64,000 nt of DNA from Maribacter polysiphoniae (GCF_003148665.1 NZ_QGGQ01000004.1:248001-312000), one strand, 5' to 3'. Positions 1 through 9,812 are shown, counted from the first letter of the stretch. The notes: a model not told the origin generated them from the letters alone. Made by a program: numbers and translations.

Positions 1-708
1 TAGGCTTTCATTATAAAAATCCAAAGAATAAATGCCTTGGGCTTCTTCCTTATTCATTATAGGTGTTTGAAAAACTTCCCAGGTCTTTCCTTTATCCCCT
101 GAAAAATAAATGCGGCCACTCGTCGTTGCGACCCATGTCTTTTCCCCTAAGGTCTTAATGTTGGTGTTGCTCGCTGCGAAAGCCCCTTCCCCATCGATTC
201 CATTCGGTAAGTTGGCACATGGCATCTTATTCCATGAAAGGCCGCCGTCCCTTGTGATAATAATGGACAAACAACCATCTACCGAATCACCAATGGCTAT
301 ACCTTCTTGATCGTTCCAAAAAGTCATGGCATCGTAAAAAACACCCTCCCCTTCTTCCTTGTAAACCAGCTCCATCCCATTGTCCCCTGTTTTATACAAC
401 AAAGCAGGACTACCTACCGATAACATAAAAAAGTCGGTCGATGTATGTGCAACAGCCCTAAATTCGGGTAACAGGGAATCCTGCTTTAGCATATTGGTAC
501 GAATCTGTTTGGTGCTTAGGTCAATACTTCCAAAAACACCTTTATTGGCACCAAAGGCCAAACTATTATCCAAAAGGGCTATGGCCCTAATACTGAGGGA
601 GTCTTCATAGAGAGGCTCTATCTGTACAGAAACGAAGGGTTTTGTTCCACTTTGATCGGCACACCCGATAACAATAATGAGAATAAGAAGAGAGATACAA
701 TATCGCAT
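1..708 (-). CDS. Secreted beta-propeller (YCF48/BNR-like) lipoprotein, 3' end cut by window
   Basis: An open frame starts at ATG 706-708 on the minus strand and stays open to base 1, giving 236 codons without a stop, so the C-terminus lies outside the window. The N-terminus is a short lipoprotein signal (MRYCISLLILIIVIGCADQ) with the lipidation Cys at residue 16. The rest contains repeated blades with the Asp-box-like motif 'S-x-D-x-G-x-T-W' (SGDKGKTWEVF; TRDGGLSWNKM), typical of photosystem-II stability factor YCF48, sialidase and BNR-repeat folds. It probably sits on the outside of a membrane as a beta-propeller. Enzymatic activity cannot be judged from this part. It is divergent from the RNA methyltransferase gene. 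Confidence 0.8.
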   Translation of the reverse strand, partial: MRYCISLLILIIVIGCADQSGTKPFVSVQIEPLYEDSLSIRAIALLDNSLAFGANKGVFGSIDLSTKQIRTNMLKQDSLLPEFRAVAHTSTDFFMLSVGSPALLYKTGDNGMELVYKEEGEGVFYDAMTFWNDQEGIAIGDSVDGCLSIIITRDGGLSWNKMPCANLPNGIDGEGAFAASNTNIKTLGEKTWVATTSGRIYFSGDKGKTWEVFQTPIMNKEEAQGIYSLDFYNESL

Positions 709-753
709 AGCAATAATTTTTTTCAAAAATAGACAGAATAGCAGCCAAAACGA

Positions 754-761
754 TACCTTTG
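754..761 (+). promoter_or_regulatory. -7 promoter element TACCTTTG of the RNA methyltransferase gene
   Basis: TACCTTTG is an exact match to the Bacteroidota -7 consensus TAnnTTTG. It lies 18 bases before ATG 780, which leaves a leader of roughly 12 bases. A TTG within this element is in frame with the downstream gene but would lie upstream of the transcript, so it cannot be the start codon. No clear -33 TTG is visible. Confidence 0.6.
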
Positions 762-779
762 CAGCCTTATTTTTTAGTT

Positions 780-1994
780 ATGAAACTTCATAGAAATTTA
801 GTTTTTGCAGTGGTCGATGCCCTTGGGGATATCTTCAACGAAGGGGAATATGCCGATAAGGTGGTTCAAAAAACATTGAAACGGGACAAGCGTTGGGGGT
901 CTCGTGATAGAGGTTTTATTGCCGAAACCACCTATGATATCGTACGGTGGAAACGTTTGTATGCAGAAATTGCCGAAGTAAAAGCCCCTTATAGTCGTGC
1001 CAATCTTTTCAGGATGTTCGCTGTCTGGGCTGTTTTAAGGGGTATTGAACTTCCCGATTGGAAACAGTTGGAACCTGTACCTACAAGAAGGATCAAAGGT
1101 AAATTCGATGAACTCTCAAAAATCAGAAAATATAGGGAATCCATTCCCGATTGGTTGGATGCCTTGGGTGAAAAAGCCTTAGGGGATAAGTTGTGGACCA
1201 AAGAGATTGCGGCCCTAAACCAACAGGCCAATGTTATTTTACGGGTAAACACCTTGAACACTACCAAAGAAAAACTACGTAAAGCCCTACTGGATGAAGG
1301 TATTGTTTCCGAAGCCATAAAAGGGTACCCCGATGCCTTGCAACTTGCCGAAAGGGCCAATGTATTTACAACAAAAGCCTTTAAGGACGGACATTTTGAG
1401 GTTCAGGATGCCTCTTCCCAATTGGTGTCCGAATTTTTAGACCCCCAACCCGGGGAACGTGTAGTGGATACTTGCGCCGGTGCAGGTGGAAAAACCTTGC
1501 ACTTGGCAGCCTTAATGGAAAATAAAGGACAGCTCATTGCAATGGATATCTACGAAAACAAACTCAAGGAGCTCAAACGTAGGGCAAGAAGAAATGGGGC
1601 GCACAATATCGAACCTCGGCATATTCATTCGACCAAGGTGATAAAAAAACTATATGGCAAAGCGGACAGGGTACTTATTGATGCCCCATGCACCGGACTG
1701 GGTGTATTGCGAAGAAACCCCGATGCCAAATGGAAATTACAACCTGATTTCTTGGATACAATCACGAAAACACAACAGGAAATCCTGAGAAGCTATAGTA
1801 AAATGGTGAAACCGGGAGGAAAAATGGTTTACGCCACCTGTTCCATTCTTCCCCAGGAAAACTCAGATCAAGTAAATTCATTCCTTGCCTCTGAAGAGGG
1901 TTCTGAATTCACATTGGCCCAAGAAAAGAAGATTTATGCTTCCAAAAGTGGGTTTGATGGATTTTATATGGCACTCATGGAAAGAAGTAAGTAA
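780..1994 (+). CDS. RsmB/NOP2-family rRNA (cytosine-C5) methyltransferase
   Basis: 404-residue SAM-dependent RNA m5C methyltransferase of the RsmB/NOL1/NOP2/Sun family; the substrate is most likely 16S rRNA. The N-terminal ~130 residues form a helical RNA-binding part. The Rossmann domain begins near residue 215 with the SAM motif DTCAGAGGKT. Two catalytic cysteines are visible: Cys304 in DAPCTGLG (needed to release product) and Cys354 in YATCSILPQEN (nucleophile). The start at ATG 780 (MKLHRNLVF) is preferred over an in-frame TTG at 759 because that TTG lies in the -7 promoter box. The gene is followed by a strong terminator. Whether the target is C967 as in E. coli RsmB cannot be told from sequence. 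Confidence 0.9.
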   Translation: MKLHRNLVFAVVDALGDIFNEGEYADKVVQKTLKRDKRWGSRDRGFIAETTYDIVRWKRLYAEIAEVKAPYSRANLFRMFAVWAVLRGIELPDWKQLEPVPTRRIKGKFDELSKIRKYRESIPDWLDALGEKALGDKLWTKEIAALNQQANVILRVNTLNTTKEKLRKALLDEGIVSEAIKGYPDALQLAERANVFTTKAFKDGHFEVQDASSQLVSEFLDPQPGERVVDTCAGAGGKTLHLAALMENKGQLIAMDIYENKLKELKRRARRNGAHNIEPRHIHSTKVIKKLYGKADRVLIDAPCTGLGVLRRNPDAKWKLQPDFLDTITKTQQEILRSYSKMVKPGGKMVYATCSILPQENSDQVNSFLASEEGSEFTLAQEKKIYASKSGFDGFYMALMERSK

Positions 1995-2012
1995 AAAAAT
2001 CATCACTAAAAA

Positions 2013-2052
2013 AAAGAGCCTATTGGTCCATAGGAACCGATAGGCTTTTTTT
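2013..2052. terminator. Bidirectional rho-independent terminator
   Basis: GCCTAT (2018-2023) pairs with ATAGGC (2040-2045), with GGT/ACC extending the stem inward. An A-run lies before and a T-run after, so it can serve both the methyltransferase gene and the convergent hxlR-type gene. Confidence 0.8.
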
Positions 2053-2112
2053 AGATTCAAAAATCAGTAAAAAGGAATAGAACCATCTAGAAACGCCATA
2101 GTCAACCTTACA

Positions 2113-2478
2113 TTAGAATAAAGGTAACTGTTGGTTTTTCGGAGGTTCGGGAGTTTTGGTTTTTACAGCATATTGTTTCTTTCCCCATCGATTCATTGTT
2201 TGCACAACCGGTAAAAGTGATTTTCCCTTTGAGGTCAAGACATATTCTACCCTTGGTGGAATTTCAGGATATAGCGTTCGGTCAATCACACCCGACTTTT
2301 CGAGTGATTTCAATTGCTTACTGAGCATTTGTCTATTGATTCCCTCTATAACCAAAATGAGTTTGTTAAATCGATTTGTTCCTTTTGAAATATAAAAGAG
2401 AATTATGGGCTTCCACTTACCGCCAATCATCTCAATACAATGTTCAAGTGCCTGGGTATCCAACTTTTGTTCGGCCAT
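2113..2478 (-). CDS. HxlR-family winged-helix transcriptional regulator
   Basis: 121-residue regulator, full length for the HxlR family. The signature begins near residue 14 (CIEMIGGKWKPIIL), followed by the helix-turn-helix (FNKLILVIEGINRQMLSKQL, residues ~37-56) and the wing (DRTLYPEIPPRVEYVLTSKG). HxlR proteins bind DNA as dimers and often sense aldehydes or redox stress. The usual metal or redox Cys near the N-terminus is present (Cys14). The target is unknown: the flanking purL gene is divergent and functionally unrelated, so the regulator probably acts elsewhere or on itself. Confidence 0.9.
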   Translation of the reverse strand: MAEQKLDTQALEHCIEMIGGKWKPIILFYISKGTNRFNKLILVIEGINRQMLSKQLKSLEKSGVIDRTLYPEIPPRVEYVLTSKGKSLLPVVQTMNRWGKKQYAVKTKTPEPPKNQQLPLF

Positions 2479-2709
2479 TATAAATCCTTCTTTTTTTAAT
2501 GATAGAGGTACAACAAAGCAATATCATACTAAGTTCGATAAACAGACTTTAATATAAGTTATTATATAAATCCAATTATCATACTTATTATAAAATAAAA
2601 CTAATCTATTTTTAGACATTGACCAAGTAGAAGCAAAAACTATTAATTTCATTAACAACTACTGTTTAAAAGTGTTTTGATTATCCGTGAAACATAGCGT
2701 CTAAAACCT

Positions 2710-2717
2710 TAATTTTG
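2710..2717 (+). promoter_or_regulatory. -7 promoter element TAATTTTG upstream of purL
   Basis: TAATTTTG matches TAnnTTTG exactly and lies 30 bases before the purL ATG. A TTG at the usual -33 distance is not evident. Confidence 0.55.
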
Positions 2718-2747
2718 TATTTTAAAAATCAACACCAGACACATTAA

Positions 2748-5700
2748 ATGATTCACTTTTTCGGGAATGTAGACAAAAAGGTTTTTGCCGTACAAACAGT
2801 TCAAGAACTTTCTCAGGAAGACAATAACAAACTCACATGGTTATTCGGTAACCAACCGAAGATAAACACGGCGTCTCTCGACGCCTTTTTTGTTGGACCC
2901 AGGGCCGCCATGGTCACACCATGGAGTACCAATGCCACTGAAATCACCCAGAATATGGGAATCAAAGGTATTCTTCGTATTGAGGAATTTGAGGCGGTTG
3001 ATGCCGATTTTTCCGATTTCGACCCGATGCTTTCCCAAAAATTCAACACCTTGACACAGGAGGTTTTCAAAATTGATGTGGTTCCTGAACCCATTCTTGA
3101 GATTGCCGATATTGCCACCTATAACATACAGGAAGGGCTCTCTTTAAACGAGGAGGAAGTTGCCTATTTAAATCAACTTTCCAAAAAAATCGGACGTAAA
3201 TTAACCGATTCCGAAGTATTCGGTTTCAGTCAAGTGAACTCTGAGCATTGTCGACACAAGATTTTCAATGGCACCTTCAAGATCGATGGAGTGGAAAAAT
3301 CCTCCTCCCTCTTTAAGCTGATAAAGAAAACATCCCAAGAACATCCAAACGATATCGTTTCGGCATATAAAGACAATGTCGCTTTTGTAAAAGGTCCCAA
3401 AGCGGTCCAATTTGCTCCCAAAAGTGCCGATAAGCCCGATTTCTATTTGGAAAAGGAATTTGAATCGGTTATATCGTTAAAAGCGGAGACCCACAATTTC
3501 CCAACCACTGTTGAACCTTTCAACGGTGCCGCTACGGGTTCTGGAGGGGAGATTCGAGACCGTTTGGCCGGAGGTAAGGGTTCTTTACCCTTGGCCGGAA
3601 CAGCAGTGTATATGACGTCCTATTCCCGTTTGGAAGAACATCGACCATGGGAAAAAGCAATGCCAGAACGTGAATGGCTATACCAAACTCCGATGGATAT
3701 CCTGATCAAAGCTTCCAATGGGGCTTCTGATTTTGGTAATAAATTCGGTCAACCATTGATCGTCGGTTCGGTCTTGACCTTTGAACATACCGAAGACTCC
3801 AGGAGATTGGGCTTTGACAAAGTCATCATGCAAGCCGGTGGTATCGGTTATGGCAAAGCTGACCAAGCCTTGAAAGACACCCCAAATACCGGGGATAAGA
3901 TTGTTATCCTTGGGGGTGACAATTACCGTATTGGCATGGGGGGCGCAGCCGTATCCAGTGCCGACACGGGTGAATTCAGTTCTGCAATCGAGTTGAATGC
4001 CGTTCAACGTTCGAACCCCGAAATGCAAAAAAGAGCCGCCAATGCGGTTCGAGGTATGGTGGAAAGTGAGGAAAACCCAATCGTTTCAATCCATGATCAC
4101 GGTGCGGGCGGCCACTTGAACTGTTTGTCCGAACTCGTTGAGGATACCGGTGGCAAAATCGATTTGGATGCATTGCCTATCGGCGACCCCACCCTATCCG
4201 CCAAAGAAATTATCGGGAATGAATCCCAAGAACGAATGGGACTGGTCATTGGCAAAAAAGATGTTGATCTACTACATCGAATTGCAGATCGGGAACGTTC
4301 ACCCATGTATGAAGTCGGTGATGTGACCGGTGACCATAAATTCACCTTCGAATCAAGCAAGACAGGGGCCAAACCAATGGACTTGGATTTGGAGGATATG
4401 TTTGGAAGCTCCCCGAAAACGATTATGAACGACATTACTGTCGATAGAAAATACGAAAATCCGGAATACTCCTTAGAACATTTTCATGAGTATCTGGAGC
4501 AAGTCCTTCAATTGGAGGCGGTTGCTTGCAAAGATTGGTTAACGAACAAAGTGGACCGCTGCGTGGGTGGTCGTGTCGCAAAACAGCAATGCGCAGGTCC
4601 CTTGCAACTTCCCCTGAACAATTGTGGGGTCATGGCATTGGATTTTAAAGGTAAGGAGGGGATCGCCACCTCAATTGGCCACTCCCCTATTTCCGGTTTG
4701 ATCAATCCTATTGCCGGGAGTAGAAATAGTATTGCCGAAGCGTTGACGAATATCGTTTGGGCCCCTTTAAAAGAAGGCTTAAAATCGATATCCCTTTCCG
4801 CCAATTGGATGTGGCCTTGTAAGAATGAAGGGGAAGATGCCCGTTTATACGAAGCCGTACAAGCCGTTTCCGACTTTGCCATCGATTTGGGCATCAATGT
4901 TCCGACAGGAAAGGATTCCCTTTCGATGAAACAGAAATATAAGGATGGGGATGTTATTTCCCCCGGCACGGTGATTATTTCCGCTGCAGGCAACTGTAAT
5001 GATATCACTAAGGTCGTAGAGCCTGTTTTAAAGAAAGATGGAGGCGCTATTTATTACATCAATCTATCCAAGGATACCTATAAACTTGGCGGCTCCTCAT
5101 TTGCACAGATACGGAATAGGATTGGGAATGAAACACCTACTATTGTTGAGGCTGCTTACGTAAAAACCGTATTCAACACCTTACAACAGGCCATAAGGGA
5201 AGGTCAAATACTTGCGGGACATGATGTTGCCTCTGGTGGCTTGATCACCACCCTCTTGGAAATGTGCTTTGCCGATGTGAATCTGGGGGCAAACCTGGAT
5301 TTATCCACATTGCATGAAGCGGACACCATTAAGCTTTTATTCTCCGAAAATGCCGGGGTGGTGTTTCAAACCAAGGATGACGCTATCCCGGACATCTTCA
5401 ATGATGCCAAAATCGATGTCCATAAAATTGGGGCGGCCACTAGTGAACCAACACTTACAATCAAGAACAATGGCGTTGAAATGGGATTGAACATCCCTTC
5501 CTTACGGGACACTTGGTATAAGACATCCTTTTTATTGGACCAAAGGCAAACAGCCAATGACCTTGCCAAGGAACGGTTCGGCAATTTCAAGAACCAACCT
5601 TTGGAATATACATTTCCCAAGAATTTTGATGGCATGTTGCCTAAAGTTGGACAATCCAGGCCTAAAGCGGCCATACTTCGCGAAAAAGGAAGTAATTCGG

Positions 5701-6410
5701 AACGAGAAATGGCCAACGCCATGTATTTGGCAGGTTTTGATGTGAAGGACGTTCACATGACCGATTTGATTTCGGGTAGGGAAACACTTGAGGATATTCA
5801 ATTTATAGGTGCCGTTGGCGGCTTTTCCAACTCTGATGTATTGGGCAGTGCCAAAGGTTGGGCGGGAGCCTTTAAATACAACGAAAAGGCCAGAACAGCC
5901 CTAAAGAATTTCTTTGCCCGGCCAGACACCCTGTCCGTAGGTATTTGCAACGGTTGCCAGTTGTTTATGGAATTGGATTTGATCAATCCCGATCATGATG
6001 AGCATGGTAGGATGTTGCACAACGATTCCCACAAACACGAAAGTAGTTTCACTTCGGTTAAGATCCAAAAAAACAACTCCATTATGCTTTCCAGTCTGGC
6101 TGGCACCACACTTGGGGTTTGGATTTCCCATGGTGAGGGAAAATTCAATTTACCTTATGCCGAGGACAAATATGATATCGTAGGTAAATATGGATATGCC
6201 GATTATCCTGCCAATCCGAATGGCAGCGATTACAACACGGCCATGCTATGTGATAAGTCCGGAAGGCATTTGGTGACCATGCCCCATATTGAACGTTCGA
6301 TATTCCCTTGGAACTGGGCACATTACCCTGACAACACAAACGACCAAGTCTCCCCTTGGTTGGAAGCTTTTGTAAATGCGCGGATTTGGGTTGAACAACA
6401 CAACCGATAA
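2748..6410 (+). CDS. purL: Phosphoribosylformylglycinamidine synthase (large, glutaminase-containing form)
   Basis: 1220 residues, the size of the single-chain PurL of proteobacteria and eukaryotes. It converts FGAR to FGAM in purine synthesis, using ATP and ammonia from glutamine. The N-terminal PurS-like region is followed by the linker signature GFSQVNSEHCRHKIFNG (residues ~158-175), two AIRS-like synthase halves with ETHNFPTTVEPF and GAGGHLN, and a C-terminal class I glutaminase domain. The nucleophile is Cys1067 in SVGICNGCQLF, and the conserved His/Glu pair is in MPHIERSIFPW. The gene is monocistronic, with its own promoter upstream and a terminator downstream. No defects are seen. Confidence 0.97.
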   Translation: MIHFFGNVDKKVFAVQTVQELSQEDNNKLTWLFGNQPKINTASLDAFFVGPRAAMVTPWSTNATEITQNMGIKGILRIEEFEAVDADFSDFDPMLSQKFNTLTQEVFKIDVVPEPILEIADIATYNIQEGLSLNEEEVAYLNQLSKKIGRKLTDSEVFGFSQVNSEHCRHKIFNGTFKIDGVEKSSSLFKLIKKTSQEHPNDIVSAYKDNVAFVKGPKAVQFAPKSADKPDFYLEKEFESVISLKAETHNFPTTVEPFNGAATGSGGEIRDRLAGGKGSLPLAGTAVYMTSYSRLEEHRPWEKAMPEREWLYQTPMDILIKASNGASDFGNKFGQPLIVGSVLTFEHTEDSRRLGFDKVIMQAGGIGYGKADQALKDTPNTGDKIVILGGDNYRIGMGGAAVSSADTGEFSSAIELNAVQRSNPEMQKRAANAVRGMVESEENPIVSIHDHGAGGHLNCLSELVEDTGGKIDLDALPIGDPTLSAKEIIGNESQERMGLVIGKKDVDLLHRIADRERSPMYEVGDVTGDHKFTFESSKTGAKPMDLDLEDMFGSSPKTIMNDITVDRKYENPEYSLEHFHEYLEQVLQLEAVACKDWLTNKVDRCVGGRVAKQQCAGPLQLPLNNCGVMALDFKGKEGIATSIGHSPISGLINPIAGSRNSIAEALTNIVWAPLKEGLKSISLSANWMWPCKNEGEDARLYEAVQAVSDFAIDLGINVPTGKDSLSMKQKYKDGDVISPGTVIISAAGNCNDITKVVEPVLKKDGGAIYYINLSKDTYKLGGSSFAQIRNRIGNETPTIVEAAYVKTVFNTLQQAIREGQILAGHDVASGGLITTLLEMCFADVNLGANLDLSTLHEADTIKLLFSENAGVVFQTKDDAIPDIFNDAKIDVHKIGAATSEPTLTIKNNGVEMGLNIPSLRDTWYKTSFLLDQRQTANDLAKERFGNFKNQPLEYTFPKNFDGMLPKVGQSRPKAAILREKGSNSEREMANAMYLAGFDVKDVHMTDLISGRETLEDIQFIGAVGGFSNSDVLGSAKGWAGAFKYNEKARTALKNFFARPDTLSVGICNGCQLFMELDLINPDHDEHGRMLHNDSHKHESSFTSVKIQKNNSIMLSSLAGTTLGVWISHGEGKFNLPYAEDKYDIVGKYGYADYPANPNGSDYNTAMLCDKSGRHLVTMPHIERSIFPWNWAHYPDNTNDQVSPWLEAFVNARIWVEQHNR

Positions 6411-6457
6411 AACCCGATTTCAAAAGCAAGAACGTTGGACAACCAATAGTCTAAATC

Positions 6458-6492
6458 AAAAAAGGAGCCCATGAAGTGGCTCCTTTTTTTTC
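6458..6492. terminator. Bidirectional terminator between convergent genes
   Basis: GGAGCC (6464-6469) pairs with GGCTCC (6478-6483), flanked by an A-run and a T-run of nine. It serves purL and the convergent lipoprotein gene. Confidence 0.85.
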
Positions 6493-6514
6493 TAACTCAA
6501 CATAACTCAAACTA

Positions 6515-7639
6515 CTAATCACTAACTTTTTTGGAATAATCTATATAAATGGCTTTCTCAAATGCCTTCCAGTGTTCGGGCGTCATTCGCTCAGGTGTAA
6601 ACAAACAAATACCTGTCGCCCCATTTTCCATTGAACCCCTTATGGCTGTTTCGATTTCAGAGGGCAACAACCCGTGGTTTTCAGGATCTTTCTCCTTGCT
6701 TTTACTTTCTGGTTTTGGACAGATAAACAATCCACTATATATAGGCTTTTCCCCTTTTACGGCCGCCACTTCCTCTTTGGTGATCGGCGCTAACCATTCG
6801 GGGCCTTCTAAATAAAAATCATTGTAATTCATAGGGTAAACGGCATCCAAATCCCATTTGTCCCATTCTTGTCGCACCAATTTCTTGGCAATCGAAGGAC
6901 CAGGGAATACCGCTGCATTGATAACCTTCCCTTTATCGTGAACCACCTTGGACAATCGTCCTACCAAACGGGTGATCAAATCATATCTAAATTGCTTCCA
7001 TTCCATTACTTGTGATGGATCCTCTACGGTTTTAATATCGATTCCCGTCTGGGTTAAAAAATCAGAGGTACACTTATCACAATAACAATAATCATATTCA
7101 GGAAACTCACGATCCATAACTAGGCCGTACTTCTCCCAAAGTCCCCTAGCCAAAATTACATCGGGAAAACGAATAAAATCCAAATGAATACCATCAACCT
7201 CCTCTACGGCAGCAACGCTTCCATACAAATCGGCCAAAAAATCAAAGGTACCTTCCTTGTTTGGGCATAAAAATTTATAATGGTCGACATAAGCTGGCTT
7301 TTCCAAAGCGGATTCACCCTTTCTGTTGTACGCATAAAGACTTGTATCAATCTTAGGATTTCGGCCTTGCACCATGGTGGGTATCCAAGTATGGAATTCC
7401 ATTCCGGCCTCCTTTACCAAAGCCCCCACCCGCTTGTAGGTTTCCGGGTCGTGCCCCCCACTGTACATCAAACCATCGATGCCCTTAGCGTTGAAATCCT
7501 TGAATTTGGCCAACAACTCTTGGTCGGTATCATCTCCAGGACCCCCTGTCCATGCATAAACAGGAACCTTAGGTCCCTTTTCAGAACAAGAAGCAACGGC
7601 TAAAACCGTCATAAATAGCAATACTATCCTTTTAATCAT
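6515..7639 (-). CDS. Glycosidase-like TIM-barrel lipoprotein (GHL10/YngK-like)
   Basis: 374 residues with a lipoprotein signal (lipobox LAVASC, Cys18). The body reads as a TIM barrel of the putative glycosidase type related to GHL10/YngK. A strand carries VDGIHLDFIRFPDV (residues ~153-166), where Asp and Arg cluster as in glycosidase active sites. Further motifs are AVYPMNYNDFYL near residue 280 and a C-terminal block GATGICLFTPERMTPEHW. A Cys pair (CYCDKC, ~197-202) may bind a metal or form a disulfide. The protein is probably anchored to the cell envelope and acts on a glycan. The substrate is not predictable and nothing nearby forms an obvious operon. Confidence 0.7.
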   Translation of the reverse strand: MIKRIVLLFMTVLAVASCSEKGPKVPVYAWTGGPGDDTDQELLAKFKDFNAKGIDGLMYSGGHDPETYKRVGALVKEAGMEFHTWIPTMVQGRNPKIDTSLYAYNRKGESALEKPAYVDHYKFLCPNKEGTFDFLADLYGSVAAVEEVDGIHLDFIRFPDVILARGLWEKYGLVMDREFPEYDYCYCDKCTSDFLTQTGIDIKTVEDPSQVMEWKQFRYDLITRLVGRLSKVVHDKGKVINAAVFPGPSIAKKLVRQEWDKWDLDAVYPMNYNDFYLEGPEWLAPITKEEVAAVKGEKPIYSGLFICPKPESKSKEKDPENHGLLPSEIETAIRGSMENGATGICLFTPERMTPEHWKAFEKAIYIDYSKKVSD

Positions 7640-7912
7640 AACAGAATTTTGAATTCGGGAATGAACTTAATAAAAGAATGCCATTGATCGAACAATTCTT
7701 AGCTTAACAACAAAATTGCCCATATAAACAACCAAAAAACAAAGCGATTTACTATTTTTTTAAAATAAAAAACCAAGACCTATTCCATTGTGAACCAATG
7801 CGAAATTGGAATTCAAATGAATAAATCATAAATAATATGCAGTTATTTTATTAATCTCATTTTAAAATCCCAACTGCTTTTCCTAATTTGCAATACTCTA
7901 TCAGTAACAAGT

Positions 7913-9685
7913 ATGTCAGAAATTACCAGACTTTTTGATTTTCCATATTACCAATTGGAAAAATACAATCTGAAAAATGCCCTTGTCACCAAATATGATG
8001 GCAAATGGGTCAGTTCATCTTCCAAGGAATATGTAGATCAAGCAAATAGCATTAGCCGGGGGTTATTGCGATTAGGTGTTGAGAAAAACGACAAAATAGC
8101 CGTTATTTCAATGACCAACAGAACAGAATGGAATGTACTCGATATCGGAGTATTGCAATTGGGTGCACAAAATGTACCTATTTATCCTACCATAGCCGAG
8201 GAAGACTATGAGTATGTTCTAAACCATAGCGAATCGAAATATTGTTTTGTCTCGTGCCAAGAGGTTTTTGACAAGGTGAATAAGGTCAGGGCGAATGTAC
8301 CCCAACTTAAGGAAGTGTTTTGCTTTGACATGGTCGATGGTTGTAAAAACTGGAAAGAGGTTTTAGCCTTGGGTGAGGATTCATCGAACCAACCAGAGGT
8401 CGAAAAAAGAAAAGAAGAAGTTACCCCTAAGGACTTGGCGACATTAATATATACCTCAGGGACAACGGGAAAACCAAAGGGTGTAATGCTCTCACATAAC
8501 AATCTTGTATCCAATGTAATCGGCAGCGAAAAAAGGGTGCCACTGGCCATGGGCGAATCGAGGGCCCTCAGTTTTCTACCCGTATGCCATGTGTTTGAGC
8601 GAATGATCCTTTATCTATACCAATATTGTGGGGTAGAGATTTATTTTGCGGAATCGCTGGAGAAGATGACCGACAACCTTAAAGAGGTCAACCCCAATAT
8701 TATGACGGGAGTTCCCAGACTTTACGAGAAGGTTTATGATAAAATTGTGGCCAAAGGTGGTGAATTGACAGGAGTAAAGAAAGCCTTGTTTTTTTGGGCG
8801 ATCGATGTCGGACTCAAATACGAACCTTATGGTGCCAATGGATGGTGGTACGAACAAAAATTGAAACTGGCGCGTAAACTGATCTTTAGTAAGTGGCAGG
8901 AAGCGTTGGGTGGCCAGCTGAAATTCATGGTTTCCGGTAGTGCCGCACTCCAACCCCGATTATCGCGTATTTTTGCTGCGGCACAAATGCCCATAATGGA
9001 AGGTTATGGCCTTACGGAAACATCCCCAGTGATTTCCGTGAATGATTTAAGAAATGGCGGTTTCCGTATAGGCACCGTTGGTAGGGTCATTGAAAACGTA
9101 GAGGTAAAAATAGCCGAGGATGGGGAAATCCTGGTTAAAGGGCCGAATATTATGCAAGGCTACTACAAAGACCCTGAAAAGACCGCAACGGTAATGACAG
9201 GGGATTATTTTCATACCGGGGATATTGGTGAAATGGATTCCGATGGCTTTCTGAAGATTACTGACCGTAAAAAGGAAATGTTCAAAACTTCCGGTGGAAA
9301 ATACGTTGCCCCTGCCTTGATTGAAAACCAATTGAAACAATCGCGTTTCATTGAACAGGTGATGGTGGTAGGCGAAGGCGAAAAAATGCCTGGGGCCCTG
9401 ATCCAACCTGACTTTGATTTTGTAAGGGAATGGGCTAAAAGACATCAATTGAAACTGGAAACGATGTCAGATGTAGTGAACAATGAAAAAGTATTGGAAC
9501 GTTTTCAAGAGGAAATTGACCATGCCAATACAGATTTTGCCAAATGGGAAAAAGTAAAAGTATTCAAGTTAACCCCTAGCCTCTGGACGATCGATGGAGG
9601 ACACCTCACCCCTACCTTAAAACTTAAACGAAAGGTAATCAAGGAGATATACAGGGACTTGTACAACGAAATTTACGGACATTAA
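7913..9685 (+). CDS. Long-chain acyl-CoA ligase (AMP-forming)
   Basis: 590-residue member of the ANL superfamily, in the size class of FadD15/eukaryotic-type long-chain fatty acyl-CoA synthetases. It activates fatty acids to acyl-CoA with ATP, feeding the beta-oxidation genes that follow. The phosphate-binding loop YTSGTTGKPKGVMLSH lies at residues ~180-195. The adenine motif MEGYGLTETSPVIS is near 360. The hinge and core motif FHTGDIGEMDSDGFLKITDR is near 440, and the C-terminal catalytic Lys region is KEMFKTSGGKYVAP. A terminator-like hairpin separates it from the MarR gene, so it is probably a separate transcript. Confidence 0.93.
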   Translation: MSEITRLFDFPYYQLEKYNLKNALVTKYDGKWVSSSSKEYVDQANSISRGLLRLGVEKNDKIAVISMTNRTEWNVLDIGVLQLGAQNVPIYPTIAEEDYEYVLNHSESKYCFVSCQEVFDKVNKVRANVPQLKEVFCFDMVDGCKNWKEVLALGEDSSNQPEVEKRKEEVTPKDLATLIYTSGTTGKPKGVMLSHNNLVSNVIGSEKRVPLAMGESRALSFLPVCHVFERMILYLYQYCGVEIYFAESLEKMTDNLKEVNPNIMTGVPRLYEKVYDKIVAKGGELTGVKKALFFWAIDVGLKYEPYGANGWWYEQKLKLARKLIFSKWQEALGGQLKFMVSGSAALQPRLSRIFAAAQMPIMEGYGLTETSPVISVNDLRNGGFRIGTVGRVIENVEVKIAEDGEILVKGPNIMQGYYKDPEKTATVMTGDYFHTGDIGEMDSDGFLKITDRKKEMFKTSGGKYVAPALIENQLKQSRFIEQVMVVGEGEKMPGALIQPDFDFVREWAKRHQLKLETMSDVVNNEKVLERFQEEIDHANTDFAKWEKVKVFKLTPSLWTIDGGHLTPTLKLKRKVIKEIYRDLYNEIYGH

Positions 9686-9704
9686 TAACCTTTAACGGGA
9701 TACG

Positions 9705-9750
9705 CCTTTTTCATATGTCATTTGACAAAATGAAAAGGAATTCCTTTTTT
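9705..9750 (+). terminator. Probable terminator after the acyl-CoA ligase gene
   Basis: CCTTTTTCAT starting at 9705 can pair with ATGAAAAGG (9730-9738) with one bulge, followed by a T-rich stretch. The stem is AT-rich, so strength is uncertain. Confidence 0.5.
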
Positions 9751-9763
9751 TATTCCAATTTGT

Positions 9764-9775
9764 TATGCATGCATA
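9764..9775. promoter_or_regulatory. Candidate MarR operator: perfect 12-bp palindrome
   Basis: TATGCATGCATA is a perfect palindrome between a TTTG (9759-9762) and the -7 box TATATTTG (9787-9794) of the MarR gene. Its place inside the promoter fits autorepression. The assignment rests on position and symmetry only. Confidence 0.4.
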
Positions 9776-9786
9776 GTATTTTTTCC

Positions 9787-9794
9787 TATATTTG
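9787..9794 (+). promoter_or_regulatory. -7 promoter element TATATTTG of the MarR/beta-oxidation operon
   Basis: TATATTTG is an exact TAnnTTTG match, 19 bases before ATG 9813. An in-frame TTG at 9792 falls inside this box and cannot be the start codon. Confidence 0.6.
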
Positions 9795-9812
9795 ATAGCC
9801 AATCAGTCCTTT

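Noticed and set aside
989-1360. Long antisense frames inside conserved genes (for example in the RsmB-like gene and in purL)
   Set aside because: They mirror codon structure of well-supported genes on the other strand and show no domain of their own.
6495-6520. Short direct repeat TAACTCAA (two copies 10 bp apart) near the GHL10-like gene stop
   Set aside because: Only two short copies next to a strong terminator; likely chance in AT-rich sequence.
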